From contig NZ_PJBJ01000030.1 in NCBI RefSeq assembly GCF_002836475.1, positions 744,001 to 808,000 of the forward strand: a stretch of DNA of 64,000 nucleotides, read 5' to 3'. The DNA comes from Flavobacterium sp. ALD4. Lineage in GTDB: Bacteria; Bacteroidota; Bacteroidia; Flavobacteriales; Flavobacteriaceae. Each line of letters starts with the position of its first letter. Positions within the stretch are counted from its first letter, which is position 1. The notes below the pieces were generated by a model. It was not told the origin of the DNA. It saw only the letters and a list, made by a program, of their open reading frames with translations, and searched no databases. A program made the translations under genes and the position numbers. Shown in pieces: positions 24,434 through 33,600 of the stretch.

Positions 24434-25987
24434 CTACAAGTCAAATTTAATTCCTTGTGCCAAAGGCAAGGAAGTTCCGTAATTAATCGTGTTGGTTTGA
24501 CGACGCATATACACTTTCCATGCATCTGAACCCGACTCACGTCCTCCACCAGTTTCTTTTTCACCACCAAAAGCACCACCGATTTCAGCACCGGAAGTTC
24601 CGATGTTTACATTGGCAATACCACAATCAGACCCTGCAACAGATAAGAAATGTTCTGCTTCTCTTAAATTGTTAGTCATAATCGCAGATGATAATCCTTG
24701 AGCCACTCCGTTTTGAAGTTCAAGCGCATTTTCTACTGTTCCCGAATATTTCAATAAATACAATACTGGAGCAAAAGTTTCGTGTTGTACGATTTCAAAT
24801 GAATTTTCCGCCTCTGCAATTGCAGGTTTCACGTAACATCCACTTTCGTACCCTTCTCCTGAAAGAACACCACCTTCAACAAGGATTTTTCCACCTTCTT
24901 CCACTACTCTAGTCAACGCACTATTGTACATTGCGACTGCATCCGTATCGATTAGCGGTCCAACGTGATTGTTTTCGTCTAATGGATTTCCGATGCTTAA
25001 CTGCTTGTAAGCTGCAACAACAGCATCTTTAACTTTATCGTAAATGCTTTCATGAATAATTAAACGACGTGTTGAAGTACATCTTTGTCCTGCAGTTCCC
25101 ACAGCTCCAAAAACAGCACCAATAACGGTCATTTTAATATCAGCATCCGGTGTAACGATGATTGCATTGTTTCCACCTAATTCCAATAATGATCTTCCCA
25201 AACGACCGGCTACAGTTTGAGCAACGATTTTACCCATACGAATAGAACCTGTTGCAGAAATTAACGGTACACGTTTGTCATTAGTCATCATTTCTCCCAC
25301 TTTATAATCTCCGTTGATCAAACAGGAAATTCCTTCTGGAAGGTTATTTTCTTTAATTACTTCAGCAATTATGTTTTGACAAGCAATTCCGCACAACGGT
25401 ACCTTTTCTGATGGTTTCCAAACGCAAACATCACCAGCTATCCAAGCTAAAGCTGTATTCCAAGCCCAAACCGCTACCGGAAAATTAAACGCTGAGATAA
25501 TCCCGACAACTCCCAAGGAGTGATACTGCTCATACATTCTGTGCTGTGGACGTTCAGAGTGCATCGTTAATCCGTGTAATTGACGAGAAAGACCCACTGC
25601 AAAATCACAGATGTCGATCATTTCCTGAACTTCACCATATCCTTCTTGTAATGATTTCCCCATTTCGTAAGAAACCAATTTACCTAAAGCTTCTTTATTT
25701 TCACGTAATTTCTCTCCAAACTGACGTACGATTTCACCACGTTGCGGTGCCGGCATCAATCTGAATGTTTTGAAAGCTTCGGTAGCGGACTCCATTACTT
25801 TCTCGTAATCTGCCGCTGTAGAAGTTTTAACTTTCGCTATCAATTGACCATCTACAGGAGAATAACTTTCAAGGATTGCTCCATTTGAAAAATGATTTAA
25901 TCCTGTTGAAGTTCCTTCATTTATGTCCTTTATGCCCAATTGTGCCAAAGCCTCTTTCATTCCGAATTGATTTGCTATTGTTATCAT
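24434..25987 (-). CDS. Aldehyde dehydrogenase, ALDH7 (aminoadipate semialdehyde dehydrogenase type)
   Basis: A 517-residue NAD(P)+-dependent aldehyde dehydrogenase. Catalytic Cys303 (GQRCTSTRR), general base Glu269 (LELGGNN) and the oxyanion-region Asn168 in SAFNFPVAVW. The C-terminal block GGEKETGGGRESGSDAWK and NTINYG is diagnostic for the ALDH7 (antiquitin/AmaB) group, which oxidises 2-aminoadipate 6-semialdehyde to 2-aminoadipate in lysine breakdown. The 3-hydroxyanthranilate dioxygenase gene lies 300 bases upstream on the same strand; a repeat element lies between them, so a shared transcript is uncertain. Confidence 0.93.
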   Translation of the reverse strand: MITIANQFGMKEALAQLGIKDINEGTSTGLNHFSNGAILESYSPVDGQLIAKVKTSTAADYEKVMESATEAFKTFRLMPAPQRGEIVRQFGEKLRENKEALGKLVSYEMGKSLQEGYGEVQEMIDICDFAVGLSRQLHGLTMHSERPQHRMYEQYHSLGVVGIISAFNFPVAVWAWNTALAWIAGDVCVWKPSEKVPLCGIACQNIIAEVIKENNLPEGISCLINGDYKVGEMMTNDKRVPLISATGSIRMGKIVAQTVAGRLGRSLLELGGNNAIIVTPDADIKMTVIGAVFGAVGTAGQRCTSTRRLIIHESIYDKVKDAVVAAYKQLSIGNPLDENNHVGPLIDTDAVAMYNSALTRVVEEGGKILVEGGVLSGEGYESGCYVKPAIAEAENSFEIVQHETFAPVLYLLKYSGTVENALELQNGVAQGLSSAIMTNNLREAEHFLSVAGSDCGIANVNIGTSGAEIGGAFGGEKETGGGRESGSDAWKVYMRRQTNTINYGTSLPLAQGIKFDL

Positions 25988-26170
25988 TGTAACTTATTTG
26001 TTATAAATTGTTATATTATTATTTTTGTAAAGATATTGTTTAAAGACTTATTATACAAAAATCACCTTATAAAATATCTTTAAGAATAGGGAGTACCTTC
26101 TAAACACCGCTTCTTTTCTGCAATTCTTCTCGCTTGAAAAAATATAGGTTTATGCCCTTGATTTCATAGC

Positions 26171-26258
26171 CCCGATGGAAGTGGCATCCCATGGTATTAT
26201 TGCGACGGACGAAGCAATAACGCCATGGATATAACGGACAGCGGGAAATAGCTCCAAA
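26171..26258. repeat. Structured flavobacterial intergenic repeat element
   Basis: The element opens with cccgatggaagtggcatcc and closes with ggatataacggacagcggga and atagctcc. Between them is a near-perfect hairpin: catgg (26190-26194), ttattgc (26197-26203), a 10-base loop, gcaataa (26214-26220), ccatg (26223-26227). The outer cccg and cggg ends can pair as well. I recall many copies with variable inner stems between flavobacterial genes; that is memory, not a search. It lies in the 300-base gap between the dioxygenase and ALDH genes, where nothing else is visible. Confidence 0.65.
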
Positions 26259-26287
26259 TAATTAAAAGGATACCTTCTAATTAATTA

Positions 26288-26824
26288 CTATTTATCCGTA
26301 AACCGAGAGTCGGTTTCCATAACTGTTCCACATTTTACGCAGGTTCTCAACGCCAGCGACTCGTAAAAATTTTTAAAATGAGGTAGAAAATCTTTTTCGA
26401 TGTCGTTTAGCTCAAAATATACCTCATGTAGTTTATGGTTGCAGTTCTCACAAAACCAAAGTAAACCGTCAGTGTAGCCCTGCCCTGCTCTTTTTCGTTC
26501 AATCACCAAGCCTATTGAACCCTCTGAACGGGAAGGGGAATGCGGTATTTTTGCAGGGTGCAGATACATATCACCTGCATGAAGCTCTAACACATTGCGT
26601 TCTCCATTTTCTTGAGTGATGATTGTTATAGAACCCTCAAGTTGATAAAACAATTCTTCAGTCTCATTGTAATGAAAATCTTTTCGCGCATTTGGACCCG
26701 CGACAACCATTACAATATAATCAGCGGAATCGGTATATAAATTTTTATTCCCAACAGGCGGTTTCAGCAATTGACGGTTTTCATCAATCCATTTAGTAAG
26801 GTTGAAAGGTTTTGAAATTGCCAT
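26288..26824 (-). CDS. nbaC: 3-Hydroxyanthranilate 3,4-dioxygenase
   Basis: A 178-residue cupin enzyme that opens the ring of 3-hydroxyanthranilate with O2, giving 2-amino-3-carboxymuconate semialdehyde in the kynurenine route of tryptophan breakdown and NAD synthesis. Iron ligands His51, Glu57 and His95 are in place, as is Arg47. The bacterial-type C-terminal second metal site is complete: CENC (Cys125, Cys128) and CVKC (Cys162, Cys165). No other kynurenine genes are in the window. It precedes the ALDH7 gene on the same strand across a repeat. Confidence 0.96.
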   Translation of the reverse strand: MAISKPFNLTKWIDENRQLLKPPVGNKNLYTDSADYIVMVVAGPNARKDFHYNETEELFYQLEGSITIITQENGERNVLELHAGDMYLHPAKIPHSPSRSEGSIGLVIERKRAGQGYTDGLLWFCENCNHKLHEVYFELNDIEKDFLPHFKNFYESLALRTCVKCGTVMETDSRFTDK

Positions 26825-26919
26825 TTTATGCGAGTTATTAAAATTAATGTTGCGCTAAGTTACTAAAAAGTCCCAAGCGGAAAAATATTTAAAATAATAA
26901 ACTAGTACCATGTGCAATT

Positions 26920-26958
26920 AATGTAGCAACCGCCGGGACGCAGAACGAAAACTACATT
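26920..26958. other. Small hairpin in the gap upstream of nbaC
   Basis: aatgtag (26920-26926) and ctacatt (26952-26958) pair around a GC-rich loop containing cgccgggacg. It lies in the 180-base gap between the EEP hydrolase and nbaC. No T-run follows, so a terminator role is doubtful. Confidence 0.3.
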
Positions 26959-27004
26959 ACTAAAATTCGTTTTAGCTCAATAAAATCCATACCTAACTGA
27001 CTTC

Positions 27005-28114
27005 TTACTTAACCTCTTTTATCAGATAAATATAAACTGGAAAATGATCACTGTAACCAACTTCACTCGGAGAATGTCGTTTAGGGTATCCTTTATATTG
27101 ACCAGAAGTTTGTATCAAAAAAGCCTTGTTATATATCCCTGCTTTCCAATAGTTGAAAGAAGAGAAATCTTGCTGAATCAGCGACTGGGAAACCATGATT
27201 TGGTCAAAGATATCCCATGAATCTCGGTACGCTATAGTCCCCAAACCTTTTTTGGCCATTTCCTCAAAAGGATTGTAAACCCCTAATGGGAGCACATCCG
27301 CTTTACTGGCTTTGGCGCCAAGTGCTATTTTGACACTTTTATTGTAAGGCCCGTCATTTAAGTCTCCCATGGTTAATACTTTTGCATTTGGGTTTATCCG
27401 CTGCAAAGAATCTATTATTTTTCTATTTAATTCCCCTGCTGCTTCTCTAAAAGGACTTGATTTTTTCTCCCCTCCTGATCGTGACGGCCAATGATTAATA
27501 ATAATATTAATTTCTTCCCCGTCCAGAAATCCGGTCACTAATAGCTGATCTCTCGTAAAGACACGATTATTAAAATTGCTTATTTGTAAAGTATCGTCCG
27601 TTTTTTCTTCTGCTTCTAATTTGGAACCCAGTTTTTTTAACACTTCCTTACGGTATACTATTAATGGAATATTGGTATAAGTCGTTGGTCGGAAATATTG
27701 TTTTTGATACAATAACGCCACGTCAATCCCTCTCTTGTCTGGGGAATCAAAATGGATTATTCCATACTGTTTATTAAGGAAATTTGACTCCTTGATTAAA
27801 TCTTCCAGAACGCCTCTGTTCTCTATTTCAGAACAGCCAATAAATGTAGGGGAATTTGCGTTTTCTGAAGAGCCTATTTCGAGCAAAACACGGGAAAGAT
27901 TCTGTAGTTTTTGATTGTACTTCCTGGAAGTCCAATGTTGGGCTCCTTGTGGCGTCCACTCATCATCATTTGTAGCGGGATCATTGATGGTGTCAAAAAG
28001 ATTTTCAAAATTGTAGAATGCAACGGTATGGATCGCGTATTTTTTTTGCTGCCCAAATCCATTTACTACCGGTACAATAAAAAACAACACTAAAATCAAT
28101 CGTGCAACTCTCAT
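27005..28114 (-). CDS. Secreted endonuclease/exonuclease/phosphatase (EEP) family hydrolase
   Basis: A 369-residue protein with a signal peptide (about 1-21, ending NGFGQ), hence exported. EEP-fold motifs run in order: AFYNFENLFD, CSEIENRGV with the metal-binding Glu, INHWPSRSGG, GDLNDGP with Asp and Asn, and SDHFPVYIYL at the end. These are the residues of Mg2+-dependent phosphodiesterases such as DNase I and sphingomyelinase-like enzymes. The substrate (nucleic acid or lipid head group) cannot be decided. Flavobacteria carry several such secreted proteins. It is divergent from the S66 peptidase gene. Confidence 0.88.
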   Translation of the reverse strand: MRVARLILVLFFIVPVVNGFGQQKKYAIHTVAFYNFENLFDTINDPATNDDEWTPQGAQHWTSRKYNQKLQNLSRVLLEIGSSENANSPTFIGCSEIENRGVLEDLIKESNFLNKQYGIIHFDSPDKRGIDVALLYQKQYFRPTTYTNIPLIVYRKEVLKKLGSKLEAEEKTDDTLQISNFNNRVFTRDQLLVTGFLDGEEINIIINHWPSRSGGEKKSSPFREAAGELNRKIIDSLQRINPNAKVLTMGDLNDGPYNKSVKIALGAKASKADVLPLGVYNPFEEMAKKGLGTIAYRDSWDIFDQIMVSQSLIQQDFSSFNYWKAGIYNKAFLIQTSGQYKGYPKRHSPSEVGYSDHFPVYIYLIKEVK

Positions 28115-28215
28115 GTTTGATTTGTAAAAAATTAATTATAACCTCTGCACTGATAACTCTTGAAGTAAAAATACTTCATTTTCAGAACAAAACGCGAATT
28201 ATTTTTGAAATTCAG

Positions 28216-28223
28216 TATCTTTG
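28216..28223 (+). promoter_or_regulatory. Candidate -7 box of the S66 peptidase gene
   Basis: TATCTTTG matches TAnnTTTG exactly, 57 bases upstream of the ATG at 28281. No good TTG lies at the -33 distance. Confidence 0.45.
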
Positions 28224-28280
28224 ATTTTAAGTCAATTTTACTGACTTGCATTATTTTAAATATCCCAGAAAAACAAAAAT

Positions 28281-29282
28281 ATGCACACTACCCGATTTTG
28301 GTCTATAAATAGTAGTTTTGGTTTTTATAAAGCCTTACTTTTATTTTTTGTTTTACACTCTTTCAACAGTCAAGCCAATACACTAATGACAACACCACCT
28401 ATTTTACAAAAAGGAGATACCATTGCAATTTTGGCAACAGCCAGAAAAAATATTGACAACAACTTGCAACCTGCCATAGATTTATTACACCGTTGGGGAC
28501 TGGAAGTGGTCATCGGCAACACAATCGGGTTGGATGATAATCAATTGGCTGGCACTGATGCGCAAAGAGCAGCCGATTTTCAGAAGCAATTAGACAATCC
28601 AAACATTAAAGCGATTTGGTGTGTAAAAGGCGGTTATGGGACGGTTCGAATTATTGATTTACTGGATTTTACCAAATTTAAGCAAAGTCCAAAATGGATT
28701 GTTGGTTTTAGCGATATTACTGTTTTACATAATCATTTAAATACCATGGGGTATAAAACCATTCATGGAATTATGCCTATCACTTATCCGAGAGCCACTA
28801 CGGAGGCAATTGAAAGTCTGAAACTGGCTTTATTTGGCAATCCCATACGTTACGAAATCGAACCTAACGCCATGAATCGGTTTGGGACCGCTTCAGGCGA
28901 ATTAGTAGGTGGGAATTTATCAATCTTATACAGTTTATTAGGTTCTAACTCAGCTCTTGATTGTACCGATAAAATCTTGTTTATAGAAGATTTAGATGAA
29001 TACCTGTATCATATCGATCGCATGATGATGAATCTAAAACGCAATGGTTGCTTGGAAAGTATAAAAGGAATTGTTGTGGGCTCCATGTACAAAATGAGGG
29101 ACAATGATATTCCATGGGGAAAAAATGCCCTTCAAATAATAGAAGATGTCACTAAGCAATACAACATTCCCGTTGTCTACAATTTTCCGGCTGGACACAT
29201 CCGCGACAACAGAGCGCTGGTTATGGGAAGCATGGTTCATCTTGATGTCAGTGCCAAAAAGAGTGTTTTAATATTTGACTAG
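28281..29282 (+). CDS. LD-carboxypeptidase (peptidase S66)
   Basis: A 333-residue LdcA-type peptidase that removes the terminal D-alanine from murein tetrapeptides during cell-wall recycling. The catalytic triad is visible: Ser144 (GFSDITVLH), Glu236 (LFIEDLDEYLYHIDR) and His306 (FPAGHIRDN). The core begins at about residue 37. The first 36 residues contain a hydrophobic stretch (FYKALLLFFVLHSF) that looks like a signal or anchor, unusual for the mostly cytoplasmic family. An internal ATG at 28386 would give the plain cytoplasmic form. Both starts are possible; the longer frame is kept because it looks coding. Confidence 0.92.
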   Translation: MHTTRFWSINSSFGFYKALLLFFVLHSFNSQANTLMTTPPILQKGDTIAILATARKNIDNNLQPAIDLLHRWGLEVVIGNTIGLDDNQLAGTDAQRAADFQKQLDNPNIKAIWCVKGGYGTVRIIDLLDFTKFKQSPKWIVGFSDITVLHNHLNTMGYKTIHGIMPITYPRATTEAIESLKLALFGNPIRYEIEPNAMNRFGTASGELVGGNLSILYSLLGSNSALDCTDKILFIEDLDEYLYHIDRMMMNLKRNGCLESIKGIVVGSMYKMRDNDIPWGKNALQIIEDVTKQYNIPVVYNFPAGHIRDNRALVMGSMVHLDVSAKKSVLIFD

Positions 29283-29284
29283 AA

Positions 29285-29334
29285 TAATCCTCCTTCCGGC
29301 CCCCTTCCTCCCGATAGCTATCAGGAGGAAGGGG
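29285..29334. repeat. C/G-rich hairpin repeat after the S66 gene
   Basis: ccccttcctcccgatag (29301-29317) and ctatcaggaggaagggg (29318-29334) pair over 17 positions with one mismatch. The cctccttccgg just before them is an additional related unit. No T-run follows. Similar G/C-rich elements lie at 14397 and 17070. Confidence 0.55.
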
Positions 29335-29451
29335 CGACTTAATGGAAGTAGACTTTGAATGTGTATGCTACTAAATGAATACTGTTTTTGAATTTTGATT
29401 AACGATTTTTGATTGTGGAAGTTTGGGCACTGAATACTGTAAACTAAAGAA

Positions 29452-29811
29452 ATGGCAGAACATAATGAATTAGGTAAGCTGGGAGAGGAAATGGCGGTCG
29501 AATTCCTTAGGAAAGACGGTTATACTATTTTAAATACCAATTGGACTTTTCAAAAAGCAGAAATTGATATCATTGCCAAAAAAGAAAACACCCTCGCTAT
29601 CGTTGAAGTGAAAACCCGATCCTCATTGGAATTTGGTTTGCCGCAGGATTTTGTGAAACCCAAAAAAATTCAGCTACTCGTAAAAGCGGTTGACGCCTAT
29701 GTCAATGAAAAAGATCTGGCCGTTGAAGTCCGTTTTGATATCATTGCCATCCATAAGGAAGGTAAATCTTTTGTTATTGAACATCTTATAGATGCCTTTT
29801 ATCATTTTTAA
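29452..29811 (+). CDS. YraN family (UPF0102) nuclease-fold protein
   Basis: A 119-residue protein of the UPF0102/YraN family, restriction-endonuclease-like fold. Motifs: LGKLGEEMAVEFLRKDGY at the N-terminus, NTNWTFQKAEIDIIAK with Glu-x-Asp, and LAIVEVKTRSS with Glu-x-Lys, which together form the PD-(D/E)xK-type site. The end IEHLIDAFYHF is typical. The cellular role is unknown; links to recombination or Holliday junctions have been suggested for the family. Confidence 0.92.
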   Translation: MAEHNELGKLGEEMAVEFLRKDGYTILNTNWTFQKAEIDIIAKKENTLAIVEVKTRSSLEFGLPQDFVKPKKIQLLVKAVDAYVNEKDLAVEVRFDIIAIHKEGKSFVIEHLIDAFYHF

Positions 29812-29832
29812 TTGTATTTTCTTGATGTTGTA

Positions 29833-29863
29833 TTTGTAACAAAATGTTTTTTATTTATATTTG
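29833..29863 (+). promoter_or_regulatory. Well-formed Bacteroidota promoter of the ACT-domain gene
   Basis: TTTG at 29833-29836 and TATATTTG at 29856-29863 are 19 bases apart, the textbook -33/-7 arrangement. Transcription should begin near 29870, 27 bases before the ATG at 29897. Confidence 0.75.
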
Positions 29864-29896
29864 CACTGTGTTTTGACACATAAAAAATATTAGATT

Positions 29897-30553
29897 ATGA
29901 AAACTGTCTCTTCAATTGTTGAAAATTATATCAAAACAAAGCCTTTTCTTTTAAACGCACTATCTCTTGGAATCATTAATCTGACTTCATTGTCCAGAAA
30001 TATAATGTCAGAATTAGAAAGTGAGTTTGGCAAAGAAGTAAAGCAAGGGGCGGTTGTAATGTCATTAAAGAGACTAACTGAAGAACTAGATTTTAGATTA
30101 AACCACAAAATCAATAAAGTAATAAAAAACATAGGTGAAATCACCGTACGTTCTGCTTTGACTGATTATACGTTCTCCGTTTCTGAAACGGTTTTGAACA
30201 AACAAGCAGAATTAATATCTGACATCAATGCTTTACCTGATGTGTTTTATACCTCATCTAGAGGGGTAAATGAAATCAACCTTGTCGTAAGCAATAGTGT
30301 AAATCACTTGGTTGACAAGCATTTTGTAAGTGAAAAATTGATTCAAAAACTGGACAATCTGGCATCAATCACCGTTAAATTACCTAAAGAAAATATTGTC
30401 GTTCCCGGTATTTATTATTTCATCTTTCAGCGTTTGGCCTGGGAAGGAATCATCATCAATGAAGTAATCTCGACTTCTAATGAGTTTACTATTTTAGTAA
30501 GTGAAGAACAGGTAGACGTTGCTTTTAAAGTGATCAAAGATTTGAAAAACTAA
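29897..30553 (+). CDS. ACT-domain protein (often labelled 'aspartate kinase'), no kinase domain
   Basis: A 218-residue soluble protein. The first 70 residues are helical (KPFLLNALSLGIINLTSLSR, then GAVVMSLKRLTEEL) and look like a small winged-helix or dimerisation part. The C-terminal 140 residues look like two ACT-type regulatory units: EINLVVSNSVNHLVDKHF and SITVKLPKENIVVPGIYYF, then INEVISTSNEFTILVSEEQ. I recall close relatives in flavobacteria carrying the automatic label aspartate kinase, from the ACT units only; the amino-acid-kinase domain is absent. A ligand-binding regulator is the likelier role. A strong promoter precedes it. Confidence 0.8.
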   Translation: MKTVSSIVENYIKTKPFLLNALSLGIINLTSLSRNIMSELESEFGKEVKQGAVVMSLKRLTEELDFRLNHKINKVIKNIGEITVRSALTDYTFSVSETVLNKQAELISDINALPDVFYTSSRGVNEINLVVSNSVNHLVDKHFVSEKLIQKLDNLASITVKLPKENIVVPGIYYFIFQRLAWEGIIINEVISTSNEFTILVSEEQVDVAFKVIKDLKN

Positions 30554-30578
30554 AACAAAGACTTAGAATTTATAGCGG

Positions 30579-30614
30579 AAGCTTCCCTCTTTCAAAAGGT
30601 GGAAGCTTTTTTTA
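30579..30614. terminator. Terminator between the ACT-domain gene and mfd
   Basis: aagcttcc (30579-30586) pairs with ggaagctt (30601-30608), followed by a T-run. It lies between two convergent genes. Confidence 0.65.
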
Positions 30615-33600
30615 TGCTTCATTATCTCCCAACAATTTCATCAACTCCAATGCTCTTCTCGTCGATTTAACATTGTCAAAAGTCAACAACAACTTCAACC
30701 CTGTCTTGGTTTCTTTTTCTTTAATCTTACAGATTGAACTTTGTTTTTGAACAAAATTCATTACTGACGTAAAGCGCTTCGACTGATAATAATCAGATTG
30801 TTGATCTGACACAAAATAACCGATCATTTTACCTTGCTTTAGCACTAGTTTCTCGATTCCTACTTGAGTAGCAATCCACTTGATACGAATACTATTCATT
30901 AAAGCAATCGCTCTTGGTGGCATAGGCCCAAAACGATCAATCAATTTTATTTGGAAAAGCTTCAACTCTTCTTCATTTTTTATAGTCCCTAATTCGCTAT
31001 ACAAACTCAATCGTTCACTAATGTTATTGATGTATTCATCAGAGAACAACAATTCAAAATCAGTTTCGATTTGCAGGTCTTTTACGTACTCCTTCGTTTC
31101 TAAATTATTCTCTGTAGGATACAAGTCCTTGAACTCGTTTTCCTTAAGCTCTTCAATGGCTTCGTTCATGATTTTCTGATAGGTATCAAAACCTATTTCG
31201 TTGATAAAACCACTTTGCTCGCCTCCCAATAAATCTCCCGCACCACGAATTTCCAGATCTTTCATAGCGATATTAAAACCGCTTCCTAAGTCGCTGAATT
31301 GTTCCAATGCCTGAATTCTCTTTCTAGCATCATCCGTCATCGCTGAATACGGCGGACAGATAAAATAACAAAAAGCCTTCTTGTTGCTTCGTCCCACACG
31401 ACCGCGCATCTGATGCAAGTCAGACAAACCAAAATTATTGGCATTATTGATGAAAATCGTATTGGCATTGGGAACATCTAAGCCGCTTTCAATAATGGTA
31501 GTAGCCACCAAAACATCAAATTCTCCGTTCATAAAAGCCAACATCAATTCTTCCAGTTTCTTCCCTTCCATCTGACCGTGTCCTATTCCAACTCTAGCAT
31601 TAGGTACCAAACGCTGAATCATTCCTGCGACTTCTTTTATGTTTTCGATTCTATTATTAATAAAAAATACCTGCCCGTTACGTTGAATCTCATATGAAAT
31701 AGCATCCCGAATCAACTCTTCGCTAAAACCGACTACATTGGTATCAATAGGATACCGGTTGGGCGGCGGAGTCGTAATGATCGATAAGTCACGTGCCGCC
31801 ATCAAAGAGAACTGCAAAGTTCTAGGTATTGGCGTGGCGGTCAATGTCAACGTATCGACGTTAGCGGCAATAGTTTTTAATTTGTCTTTGACATTAACCC
31901 CAAACTTCTGCTCTTCATCAACAATCAGCAAACCTAGGTCTTTAAAAACTACATTTTTATTGACCAATTGATGAGTTCCAATAACGATATCTAGTCTTCC
32001 CTCTGCTAAATCTTTTATAGTTTCTGCTTTTTGTTTGGCAGTTCTAAATCGGTTTAAATATCCAATGGTAACTGGCATGTCTTTTAATCGCTCCGTAAAA
32101 GTACGGTAATGCTGATAAGCTAGAATAGTTGTAGGAACTAGAATAGCAACCTGCTTACCGTTATCCACAGCTTTAAAAGCAGCCCGAATGGCAACTTCCG
32201 TTTTACCAAAGCCTACATCACCACAAACCAATCGATCCATGGGACGGTCGCTTTCCATATCAGCTTTTACTTCCTGCGTTGATTTAGTTTGATCTGGTGT
32301 ATCCTCATAAATAAAAGAACTTTCTAATTCGTTTTGCAAATAACTGTCAGGCGAAAACTGAAACCCTTTATCTAATCGCCTTTTAGCATACAGCTGAATT
32401 AAATTGAACGCAATGTTTTTTACTCTTGCCTTTGTTTTTTGTTTTAAAACTTTCCAGGCATTCGAGCCTAATTTATAAATTTTAGGCGGTGTCCCGTCTT
32501 TACCTGTATATTTTGAAATTTTGTGCAGCGAATGAATACTAACGTACACAATATCATTATCCGCATAAACCAGTTTTATAGCTTCCTGTGTTTTGTTCTC
32601 GACCTGTATTTTTTGCAAACCTCCAAAGCGTCCAATTCCATGATCGATGTGTGTTACATAATCCCCAACGGACAGCGTTGTCAATTCTTTTAAGGTGATA
32701 TTTTGTTTTTTCGAATAGCTGCTTTTAATGTTGAATTTATGATAGCGTTCAAAAATCTGGTGATCCGTGTAGCAGGTAATTTGGTTTTCTTCGTCAATAA
32801 AACCTTGGTACAAAGGCAAAACAATAGTATTGTATTGTTTACGCACGTTCTCGGCATTTGTTTCGTCTAAACTTTCAAAAATATCATGAAAACGTTTGGC
32901 CTGTGCCTCATTAGAACAAAACAAATAGTTTTTATACCCGTTAAATTGGTTTTCACTCAAATTGTTAAGTAACAGATCAAATTGCTTGTTGAAAGACGGT
33001 TGTGGCTGAATGTAGAATTCAAATTTATGGGCGATTCTAAAAATCGGTTTAACACTCAGTTCCACTATCGAAAAATCTAAGGCTCTTTTTATAAAACTCT
33101 TTTGGTTTAAAAATAATTGATCTGGCGTGGCATGTTTGATGTCTTTCGATAATTTTTCAAAAGCTTCTTCCGCTCGGTCAAACTGCTTATCCAATTGTGA
33201 AAATAAATCTTCTGAATTTTGGATAAATAGCACCGTTTTTTCCGAAATATAATCTAAAAAACTTTCTCTGTTTTCCTGAAAAACTTTGTTCTCCACATTC
33301 GGAATTATCGTGATTTTCTTTTGCTTCTCTAAGGACAATTGCGTCGCTACATCAAAACTACGGATGCTCTCTACCTCGTCCCCAAAAAACTCAATTCGGT
33401 ATGGGTTATCATTCGAAAAAGAAAACACATCGACGATACCTCCACGAACAGAAAACTCTCCCGGTTCTGTAATGAAATCGACTCTTTTGAATTCATATTC
33501 GAATAAAACCTCATTGATGAAATCAATCGATATCTTATCACCTACAGACACTTTTAAAGTGTTTTTTTCCAAATCTCTACGGGTAACTACTTTTTCAAAT

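Noticed and set aside
29897..30553. Aspartate kinase
   Set aside because: The kinase domain is absent; only ACT-like regulatory units are visible.
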